From: CAYZUC01 sp964481705
GTDB taxonomy: Bacteria > Bacillota > Clostridia > Lachnospirales > Lachnospiraceae
Assembly: GCA_964481705.1 (NCBI GenBank)
Contig: CAYZUC010000049.1
Coordinates: 1 to 20,504, forward strand
Length of the DNA: 20,504 nt
Reading direction: 5' to 3'
Under the pieces are notes generated by a model that worked only from the letters and a program-made list of their open reading frames with translations, did no database searches and was not told the origin of the DNA. A program made the translations under genes and the position numbers. Of this stretch, positions 14,309 through 20,504 are shown in pieces (positions within the stretch are counted from its first letter, which is position 1; each line of letters starts with the position of its first letter).

Positions 14309-15832
14309 ATGATTACGAACATATTGGAGTATCTGGAGCATTCGGCAGTAGAATGCCCGGATAAATGTGCTTATGCAGACGAGACACTTGCACTTAGCTT
14401 TGAAGAGGTACAGGTGGCGGCAAAAGCAATAGGAAGCGAGTTGGTAAAAGGAGGAGTAAGCAAATCGCCGGTTGTTGTCTATATGGACAAGGGTCCGAAG
14501 GATATTGCAGCATTTATGGGAGTGCTATACAGTGGTGGATTTTATATTCCGATTGATACTGCTATGCCAGCCCAAAGGGTGGAACTGATTTTGTCCAACC
14601 TGAAGCCGGCAGCATTTATTACGGATCAGGAGAATCTGGAAAAAGTCACTGCAGTATCGCAGGATGCCAGGGTTTTGCTCTATGATGATGCGGTGGCAGG
14701 CAAGATCATGGAACAAGAGCTGCAGGAGATAAGAGATTGTCATCTGGATACCGATCCGGCCTATGTTCTTTATACCTCAGGATCGACGGGAATGCCAAAG
14801 GGAGTAGTAGTTCCCCACCGTGCGTTGATTGATTATATGGAGCATTTTTGCCCGGAAACGGGGATTACAAGAGATGATGTAATCGCTAATCAGGCCCCCT
14901 TTTATTTTGATGCTTCCCTGATTGATATTTATTCCACCTTAAAAATGGGAGGAACTATGTACATCGTTCCATTATCCTATTTTTCTATGCCACTTAAACT
15001 GTTACAATTTTTAGAAGAGCATAAGGTAACAACCATTCGCTGGGTGCCATCTGCACTCAATATGGTATCTGCCTTTCGGGCACTTAAAACGTTACGTCCG
15101 CAAAGCCTGCGCAAGGTAATATTTGGAGCGGAAGCAATGCCTACAAAGTGTTATAATTACTGGCACAGCTTTTACCCTGAGGCGACATTTATCCAGATAT
15201 ATGGACCAACAGAGATCACCGGAGTTTGCACTTACTATATCGTGAATCGTGAGTATCAGGATGATGAAACGATTCCGATTGGAAACGCCTTTAAAAACAG
15301 CAGCGTTTTCCTTTTGGATGATGAAAATCGCCTGATAGCAAAAGACGAGATACACAAAATTGGAGAGATATGCGTTAAGGGTACTTGTCTGGCGCATGGT
15401 TACTATCATGATGTAAAGAGAACACAGGAAGTGTTTGTACAAAATCCTCTAAATAACGAGTATCCGGAACTGATTTATCGAACAGGAGACCTTGCTTCTT
15501 ATAATGAATTTGGTGAGTTGGTGTTTGCATCACGGAAGGATTTTCAGATCAAGCATATGGGTCACCGAATCGAGCTTGGTGAAATTGAGGCGGCCGTCAA
15601 TGCGCTGGAGGGAATAAAATCAGCATGCTGTCTGTTTGAACCGGTGAAGAGTAGAATCATTTTAGTTTATGTTTCGGAACAGTTATCCGACGATATGGTT
15701 ACTTTGGGGTTGAAAGATAAGCTCCCAAGGTATATGATACCAAATGTTATGAAGAAAATTGACAATATGCCCTTAACACAAAGCGGAAAAGCAGACCGCA
15801 TGAGGTTAAAGGAATTATACCTGAATCTTTAG
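14309..15832 (+). CDS. DltA-like amino acid adenylating enzyme
   Basis: A 507-residue stand-alone adenylation domain. It would activate an amino acid with ATP and load it on the phosphopantetheine arm of the carrier protein encoded next. Core motifs are all present: YTSGSTGMPKG (155-165), QAPFYFDAS with D201, IYGPTE (297-302), YRTGD (390-394), the hinge and A8 region KHMGHRIELGEIE (415-427), and the catalytic lysine K494 in SGKADR. Overall it is closest to DltA, the D-alanine:carrier ligase. However, the FCGEVLP segment of DltA, whose cysteine (Cys269 in the Bacillus cereus enzyme) is tied to D-alanine selection, reads FGAEAMP here with G273 in its place. Its substrate may therefore not be D-alanine. 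ATG follows AGGAG. Confidence 0.85.
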   Translation: MITNILEYLEHSAVECPDKCAYADETLALSFEEVQVAAKAIGSELVKGGVSKSPVVVYMDKGPKDIAAFMGVLYSGGFYIPIDTAMPAQRVELILSNLKPAAFITDQENLEKVTAVSQDARVLLYDDAVAGKIMEQELQEIRDCHLDTDPAYVLYTSGSTGMPKGVVVPHRALIDYMEHFCPETGITRDDVIANQAPFYFDASLIDIYSTLKMGGTMYIVPLSYFSMPLKLLQFLEEHKVTTIRWVPSALNMVSAFRALKTLRPQSLRKVIFGAEAMPTKCYNYWHSFYPEATFIQIYGPTEITGVCTYYIVNREYQDDETIPIGNAFKNSSVFLLDDENRLIAKDEIHKIGEICVKGTCLAHGYYHDVKRTQEVFVQNPLNNEYPELIYRTGDLASYNEFGELVFASRKDFQIKHMGHRIELGEIEAAVNALEGIKSACCLFEPVKSRIILVYVSEQLSDDMVTLGLKDKLPRYMIPNVMKKIDNMPLTQSGKADRMRLKELYLNL

Positions 15833-15872
15833 TGGATTCGAAGAAAATATAAGATACAGACAGGAGAAAAAG

Positions 15873-16100
15873 ATGGACGCAATTATTAAGATTTTAAAGG
15901 GATTACATCCGGAGGTAGACTTCGAGACGGCGGAAGGACTGATTGATAACAGAATTCTGGATTCGTTTGATATCGTTACTTTAGTAGGTGAGTTGATGGA
16001 TGAATTTGATGTGGAAATTGGAGCAGAGCATATGGTACCGGAGAACTTTAATTCTGCAAAGAAGATTCTGGAACTGGTAACTAAGCTGGAAGAGGAGTAG
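15873..16100 (+). CDS. DltC-like carrier protein
   Basis: A 75-residue acyl-carrier-type protein. Ser31 in LDSFDIVTLV is the expected phosphopantetheine attachment site, and the acidic helices (ELMDEFDVEIG) are typical. It would carry the amino acid activated by the preceding enzyme to the membrane acyltransferase. The gene lies 40 bases after the adenylating enzyme with an AGGAG site, and six bases before the MBOAT gene. It is most like DltC in size and context; a fatty-acid ACP is less likely given its neighbours. Confidence 0.88.
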   Translation: MDAIIKILKGLHPEVDFETAEGLIDNRILDSFDIVTLVGELMDEFDVEIGAEHMVPENFNSAKKILELVTKLEEE

Positions 16101-16106
16101 AATACG

Positions 16107-17702
16107 GTGTCTTTTGTATCCTATGGTTTTGCAGCATTTATGGTTTTATGCCTGTTACTCTATTATATTGTACCAAAGAAACTTAGAATGTATGTGTTAT
16201 TGACAGCCAGTATGGTATTTTATGCTCTGGCCTGCCGTCAGTATGTGATTTACATTATTGTTACTATATTTTCAACGTATTTCTTTGGAAGAGCGATTTC
16301 AGGGCTGACTGTTACTTGCAAATCCTATATCAAACAGAATAAAGAAACTTTAAGTAAAGAAGAAAAGAAAGCATATAAATCAAAAATAAAGGGAAAGCAG
16401 AAGAGATATCTGGTTATTTGTCTTCTGCTTAATTTTGGAATCCTTGGATTTTTGAAATATGCTAATTTTATGATATTAAATGGTGAGAAGCTACGTCAGC
16501 TTGTTGCGCCGACTACGTATCCCTTTACGTTCTTGAATCTGGTACTTCCTCTGGGCATTTCTTTTTATACGTTTCAATCTATGGGTTATTTGATTGATCT
16601 ATATTATGGTAAGTATGAGGCGGAAAAGAGGATTGGAAGATTTGCTTTATTTGTTACATATTTTCCTCAGATTATTCAGGGACCGATTAGCCGTTTTGAT
16701 GATTTATCCAAGACCTTATTTGAGGGTCATGATTTTTCCTTTGATCATTTGGTTCACGGATTCTATTTGGTCATGTGGGGATTGTTTAAAAAATTGATTA
16801 TAGCAGATCGTGTGGCTTCCTTTGTACAGGAGACGGTAAAAACACACGATTCTTTAGGAGGTTCCTACATACTTCTTGCGATTTTCTTTTACTCTATGGA
16901 AATCTATGGAGATTTCTCCGGGGGGATTGATATTACCATTGGTGTATCCAGGATGTTTGGGGTTGAGGTAACGCAGAACTTTTTGCGTCCATTCTTTTCG
17001 AAGTCCGTATCGGAGTATTGGCGAAGGTGGCACATTACATTAGGAACGTGGTTCAAAGATTACATTTTCTATCCTTTGTCGGTCGCAAAATGGACTACAA
17101 ACCTGGGGAAATGGATTCGTACACATATCAATGATTCTCTAGGTAAGAAAGTTCCTATTTATACGGCAATGTTTCTTGTATGGTTTACTACCGGTTTATG
17201 GCATGGAGCAGAATGGAGATACATTATATGGGGATTGCTGAATTTTGCGATTCTTGCATTCAGTACGGAGATGGAGCCGGTCTATGAGAAAATGAATCAC
17301 GTATTACATATAAAAAAGGGGGGTCTTTTTCAACGTACCTGGCAGGTATTTCGTACCTTTTGGATTATGTCGTTCTTAAGAACGTTTGATATTGCTACCG
17401 GAGGCGTCAGAGAGGCCTTATCCTTGATTCGTGGTGTGTTTCGGGCTCCGTTTGGTTTCGATCTTGCAGTAGTCGAACAGCTTGGACTGCCATTCGCAGA
17501 ATTTAAGGTAGCAATTGCAGGCTGTCTGATTCTGCTGGCCGTGAGCCTGTTACAAAGAAAAGAGAGTATCTATGAACGGATCGCAAGACAGAAACTGCCG
17601 ATACGTTGGGCATTTCTGACCGTGCTTGTTTTAACAGTAGTGATTTATGGCTCTTATGGAATGGGCTATAATGCAAGGGATTTCATTTATCTTCAATTTT
17701 AG
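16107..17702 (+). CDS. MBOAT-family O-acyltransferase (DltB/AlgI-like)
   Basis: A 531-residue multi-spanning enzyme of the MBOAT family. In dlt systems such a protein takes the aminoacyl group from the carrier and passes it across the membrane. Family motifs: QGPISRFDD (191-199), YGDFSGGIDI (267-276), the RPFFSKSVSEYWRRWHITLG stretch (294-313), WFKDYIFYPLS, and TTGLWHGAEW with the invariant His366. The start is a GTG at 16107, nine bases after GAGGAG. It is longer than DltB (about 400-415) and nearer to AlgI-type proteins in length, with an extra C-terminal part of about 100 residues. The SGNH gene follows, as with DltB-DltD and AlgI-AlgJ/X. Confidence 0.88.
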   Translation: MSFVSYGFAAFMVLCLLLYYIVPKKLRMYVLLTASMVFYALACRQYVIYIIVTIFSTYFFGRAISGLTVTCKSYIKQNKETLSKEEKKAYKSKIKGKQKRYLVICLLLNFGILGFLKYANFMILNGEKLRQLVAPTTYPFTFLNLVLPLGISFYTFQSMGYLIDLYYGKYEAEKRIGRFALFVTYFPQIIQGPISRFDDLSKTLFEGHDFSFDHLVHGFYLVMWGLFKKLIIADRVASFVQETVKTHDSLGGSYILLAIFFYSMEIYGDFSGGIDITIGVSRMFGVEVTQNFLRPFFSKSVSEYWRRWHITLGTWFKDYIFYPLSVAKWTTNLGKWIRTHINDSLGKKVPIYTAMFLVWFTTGLWHGAEWRYIIWGLLNFAILAFSTEMEPVYEKMNHVLHIKKGGLFQRTWQVFRTFWIMSFLRTFDIATGGVREALSLIRGVFRAPFGFDLAVVEQLGLPFAEFKVAIAGCLILLAVSLLQRKESIYERIARQKLPIRWAFLTVLVLTVVIYGSYGMGYNARDFIYLQF

Positions 17703-17767
17703 TATTTCGATTCATTGGAAGCAGTTTCGAATGGCTGCAGGATATAGTAGAAATGTGAGGTCATTTC

Positions 17768-18829
17768 GTGAAAGTAAGAAGGATTATCATTAATTGCATA
17801 AGAATTTTGTTTATCGTAACGGTGGTCCTGCTTGTTAACCGGATCTTTATTCCTAAGTATGTGTCAGACAATCAGGATGGAAGGGTGACAGCGGAATTTT
17901 ATCAGGAGAAAACCGACCTTGATGTAATAGCACTTGGTTCCAGCACGGTCTATAATGGAGTATCACCGGATTATATGTATGAGCAATATGGGTTTGCATC
18001 TTATGTTCGCTCGAATGCATCCCAGACGTTATGGCAGAGCTATTATCTGTTAAAGGATGCTCTAAAGACGAAGCATCCCAAGGTAGTTATGGTAGATATG
18101 AGCTTTATGAAGTATGGAGCTGAATTTGTGGAAGAGCCTGGTAATCGAAAGACGATTGATGGGATGCGGTTGTCAAAAGAAAAGTATGACTGTATAAAAG
18201 CATCCATGTGGGAGGGCGAAGAACCGATTACCTATCTGTTTCCGGTATTCCGCTTTCATTCGAGATGGAAAGAACTGAGCTCCGAGGATTTTATCTATGC
18301 GTTCAGGATACCGACGGTTACTTACCAAGGACAAATCTTACAATTTGATGTACCGGATGAGCAGACGGTCTATGATAAAGAAGAAAAGGACAGTTATGCA
18401 TTTCCTGATAAGGCGTGGGAGTATCTGGATAAGATTACAGCCCTATGTAAGGAGAAGAATGTTTCTCTATTATTGATGAAAACCCCGACGTACATCAATA
18501 ACTGGTACGATGAGTATGATGATATGTTGACGGAGTATGCTGACAGAAATGGAATCCACTATGAGAACTTTGATTGGCATAAAGAGGAGATGGGCAACAA
18601 TCTTAGGATTCATTATGTGGATGATGGAAGCCATTTGAATTGTGCCGGTGCAGAGAATTTCTGTAATTATCTTGGCGGGTATCTGACAGAGAATTATGAC
18701 CTTCCGGATCATAGACAAGATTCGAATTTCGACAATATCTGGAAGGATAAAGTGATAAGATATGAAGCAGATAAGGCAGAAGGAACAAAGCTTTATCAAA
18801 AACGTCTGACCGAACTCGGATTAGAGTAA
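17768..18829 (+). CDS. Membrane-anchored SGNH/GDSL-like protein (DltD/AlgJ-like)
   Basis: A 353-residue protein with an N-terminal membrane helix (about 9-28) and an extracytoplasmic SGNH-like domain. The nucleophile motif is ALGSSTVY (G57, S59 the likely serine) and the C-terminal catalytic pair is DDGSH (D285, H288). Such proteins partner MBOAT enzymes and move or finish the acyl transfer on the outer face of the membrane. It starts with GTG 17768 after GAGG. The 65-base gap before it is the largest in this run, without a clear promoter or terminator. It is the functional counterpart of DltD by position, but I see no strong DltD-specific sequence, so its acceptor is unknown. Confidence 0.8.
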   Translation: MKVRRIIINCIRILFIVTVVLLVNRIFIPKYVSDNQDGRVTAEFYQEKTDLDVIALGSSTVYNGVSPDYMYEQYGFASYVRSNASQTLWQSYYLLKDALKTKHPKVVMVDMSFMKYGAEFVEEPGNRKTIDGMRLSKEKYDCIKASMWEGEEPITYLFPVFRFHSRWKELSSEDFIYAFRIPTVTYQGQILQFDVPDEQTVYDKEEKDSYAFPDKAWEYLDKITALCKEKNVSLLLMKTPTYINNWYDEYDDMLTEYADRNGIHYENFDWHKEEMGNNLRIHYVDDGSHLNCAGAENFCNYLGGYLTENYDLPDHRQDSNFDNIWKDKVIRYEADKAEGTKLYQKRLTELGLE

Positions 18830-18841
18830 AGGGGAAAAAGA

Positions 18842-20077
18842 ATGAAAATGGATGAAAAGAGAACTACTTCTTTAGTCAGAGCCAAAGAACTGAAAATGGC
18901 AATTGAAGACTTTCAGAATTTCCGAAAGGAGTATCCTCTTGCTACTTCGCCGGAGCTGGCTGAAAAGGCAAAAATGCAAAAAAGAAAGATTTTGGAATAT
19001 TTCGGTGCAACAGATGAGGAATGGAATAACTGGCAATGGCAGGTGATGAACCGGATCCATGACAGTGAGACATTATCTCATTTTATGAATTTAGATGATA
19101 AGGAAAAGACAATTATAGATGAGGTATCGAAAACATATCGTTGGGCAACTACTCCTTATTATCTTTCTCTTATGGATTGGGAAAATCGTGATTACGCAAT
19201 TAATCAAATGGCTATTCCGACAGATTATGAGAACGACCAGCATGGAGAAACCGATCCCATGGATGAAGAGCACACCAATCCGGCTGCCTGCATTACGAGA
19301 CGTTATCCGAACCGCTTGATTATCAATGTCACCAGTGCATGTGCAATGTTCTGCAGACATTGTCAGAGGAGAAGGCTGATTGGAGAATGTGATCATACAA
19401 AGTCCCGAGAGGAATTGGATGAAGCCATTCAATACGTAAGAGAAAATGAAGAAATTCGTGATGTGTTGATTACTGGTGGTGATGCATTACTTTTGTCCGA
19501 TGAGACATTAGAGTATGTTTTATCGAAGCTTCGTGAGATTCCGCATGTGGAAATCCTGCGTTTGGGTACCAGAGTACCGGTTACCATGCCACAACGGATT
19601 ACGGAGGAGCTTGTCAATATGCTTCGTAAGTATCATCCTCTTTATGTGAATACTCAGTTCAATCACCCGAGAGAACTGACCCGGGATTCCATCTCAGCGT
19701 GTGAGAGACTGGCAGATGCAGGGATTCCTCTTGGCAATCAAATGGTATTTTTGAAGGGTATTAATAATGACAGATTCATCGTTCAGATGTTAAATGAGAA
19801 TCTCTTGAGAGCACGTGTACGTCCCTACTATATTTTTCATCCAAAGCAGGTGGTCGGCACGGCACATTTCCAGATTACGGTCGAAGAAGGTCTCGAGATT
19901 ATAAAGTATTTGAGGGGTCATACATCAGGCTTGGCGATTCCACAGTATATCTTAAATGCACCTCACGGCTTAGGAAAAGTACCATTGTTACCACAATACA
20001 TGGTGGAGAGCGATGATAAGCATGTTATTTTACACACTTGGGAGGAAAAAGAAGTAAATATTTGGTATAATTCGTAA
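18842..20077 (+). CDS. eam: Glutamate 2,3-aminomutase (radical SAM, PLP)
   Basis: A 411-residue radical-SAM enzyme of the lysine 2,3-aminomutase family. The 4Fe-4S/SAM motif is CAMFCRHC (C167, C171, C174), GGDAL and the FNHPRELT segment match the family, and the PLP lysine is K379 in APHGLGK. In lysine 2,3-aminomutase, substrate lysine is held by Asp293 and Asp330. Here those sites are K335 (YIFHPKQ) and N372 (YILNAP), the pair reported to define glutamate 2,3-aminomutase of Clostridioides difficile (Lys332/Asn369, same 37-residue spacing). It should therefore make beta-glutamate from L-glutamate. ATG 18842 follows AAAGGGGA. The gene starts 12 bases after the SGNH gene and likely shares its transcript. 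Beta-glutamate is known as an osmolyte; here it may also be the amino acid used by the dlt-like set. Confidence 0.85.
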   Translation: MKMDEKRTTSLVRAKELKMAIEDFQNFRKEYPLATSPELAEKAKMQKRKILEYFGATDEEWNNWQWQVMNRIHDSETLSHFMNLDDKEKTIIDEVSKTYRWATTPYYLSLMDWENRDYAINQMAIPTDYENDQHGETDPMDEEHTNPAACITRRYPNRLIINVTSACAMFCRHCQRRRLIGECDHTKSREELDEAIQYVRENEEIRDVLITGGDALLLSDETLEYVLSKLREIPHVEILRLGTRVPVTMPQRITEELVNMLRKYHPLYVNTQFNHPRELTRDSISACERLADAGIPLGNQMVFLKGINNDRFIVQMLNENLLRARVRPYYIFHPKQVVGTAHFQITVEEGLEIIKYLRGHTSGLAIPQYILNAPHGLGKVPLLPQYMVESDDKHVILHTWEEKEVNIWYNS

Positions 20078-20110
20078 ATATCCAGATAATAAAACAAATA
20101 AAAGATAATA

Positions 20111-20139
20111 TTGCGACTTTTCGTGCAACATGATATAAT
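20111..20139 (+). promoter_or_regulatory. Promoter for the sensor gene at the window end
   Basis: TTGCGA (20111-20116), 17 bases, TATAAT (20134-20139), with an extended TGA before the -10. The transcript would begin near 20146, just before ATATAAC (20148-20154) and GTTATAT (20163-20169), a seven-bp inverted repeat with an eight-base loop. No clear terminator for the preceding gene is visible in the 115-base gap. Confidence 0.65.
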
Positions 20140-20192
20140 AACTTAACATATAACTAAAAGGGGTTATATCATAGGATAAGGAGCTGAAGCTT

Positions 20193-20504
20193 ATGGAAAA
20201 TACAAAAGGAAATGCGCAATTGAAGGGGAAAGGTTTTACGCTGGTCAAGAGATTGTTAGCGATTGCGATAGGACCGATGGTAATTATGGCCATTGTGTTG
20301 CTTACCACCTCAGTTTTGGTTTTGGGGAATGGAATGAAAGCTGAGACCATCAAAGGTCTTCGCGGGGTGGCGGTAGCGGCCAGATCGGCATACAATTGTT
20401 TGGACAGTGGAGACTTTACCACTGACGAGAATGGAATTATTTTTAAAGGAGATACTCAAATCACGGATCAATTCGATATCGTGGATGAGGTTAAGGCGGA
20501 GACG
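20193..20504 (+). CDS. N-terminus of a membrane sensor, probably methyl-accepting chemotaxis protein (3' truncated)
   Basis: The frame is open from ATG 20193 to the window end (104 codons). AAGGAG lies nine bases upstream. A basic stretch (KGKGFTLVKR) precedes a membrane helix of about 25 residues (19-45), then an extracytoplasmic start GLRGVAVAARSAYNCLDSGD that resembles Cache-type chemoreceptors common in Lachnospiraceae. The signalling part is outside the window, so a histidine kinase or other Cache protein cannot be excluded. Confidence 0.6.
   Translation, partial: MENTKGNAQLKGKGFTLVKRLLAIAIGPMVIMAIVLLTTSVLVLGNGMKAETIKGLRGVAVAARSAYNCLDSGDFTTDENGIIFKGDTQITDQFDIVDEVKAET

Noticed and set aside
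14309..18829. Standard D-alanyl-teichoic acid operon (dltABCD)
   Set aside because: Gene order, the missing pocket cysteine, the longer MBOAT protein and the non-canonical SGNH protein make a plain dlt label unsafe; dlt-like is used instead.
18842..20077. Lysine 2,3-aminomutase (kamA)
   Set aside because: The two aspartates that bind the lysine side chain are replaced by lysine and asparagine, matching the glutamate enzyme.
20078..20133. Intrinsic terminator after the aminomutase gene
   Set aside because: TTGC...GCAA can pair for only about four bases with mismatches inside and no T run; I do not call it.

Overview
The window looks like a low-to-moderate GC Firmicutes chromosome, most likely a gut-type Lachnospiraceae or close clostridial relative. 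The basis is the gene families present (clostridial-style QueH, PadR plus HAAS-domain membrane protein, Mbeg1-like hydrolase, DUF4430, glutamate 2,3-aminomutase, MBOAT/SGNH envelope genes, Cache-type chemoreceptor), strong GGAGG-type ribosome sites and consensus TTGACA/TATAAT promoters. I cannot name genus or species. No rRNA, tRNA, CRISPR array, insertion sequence or phage gene was found. No gap between genes exceeds about 150 bases.

Layout. (1) 1-4514: the 3' end of carB, a membrane-bound EAL-domain c-di-GMP phosphodiesterase with a dead GGDEF domain, queH (queuosine), and a divergent ornithine-carbamoyltransferase-like gene. All run forward with tiny gaps or overlaps. The leader of the last gene holds a 24-bp dyad and a duplicated ribosome site/start that opens a possible 25-codon leader ORF. 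(2) 4511-5973: a PadR-type repressor and an overlapping HAAS-domain six-helix membrane protein. A sigma-A promoter precedes them, followed by five head-to-tail 14-bp repeats. (3) 5980-9698: a MATE exporter behind a perfect promoter and a leader hairpin, a beta-CASP metallo-hydrolase, and folA. (4) 9745-10839 (minus): a membrane diguanylate cyclase, convergent with folA across a shared bidirectional terminator and divergent from ilvE. (5) 10913-12099: monocistronic ilvE with its own promoter and terminator.

(6) 12110-20077 is the most interesting part: nine co-directional genes with no gap above 65 bases, between the ilvE terminator and the promoter of the next gene. The first four are a small three-helix membrane protein, an Mbeg1-like hydrolase, an exported DUF4430 protein and an 80-residue protein of unknown role. 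Then comes a dlt-like set: adenylating enzyme, carrier protein, MBOAT acyltransferase and membrane-anchored SGNH protein. Twelve bases later is a radical-SAM aminomutase with the residue signature of glutamate 2,3-aminomutase, not lysine 2,3-aminomutase. Canonical DltABCD loads D-alanine onto a carrier and transfers it to teichoic acid outside the membrane. Here the order is A-C-B-SGNH, and the adenylating enzyme lacks the cysteine tied to D-alanine choice in DltA. A working hypothesis is an envelope-decoration pathway that makes its own unusual amino acid (beta-glutamate) and esterifies it to a surface polymer. The gene calls are well supported; the substrate link is inference.

(7) 20111-20504: a promoter and the N-terminus of a membrane sensor, probably a methyl-accepting chemotaxis protein, cut by the window end.
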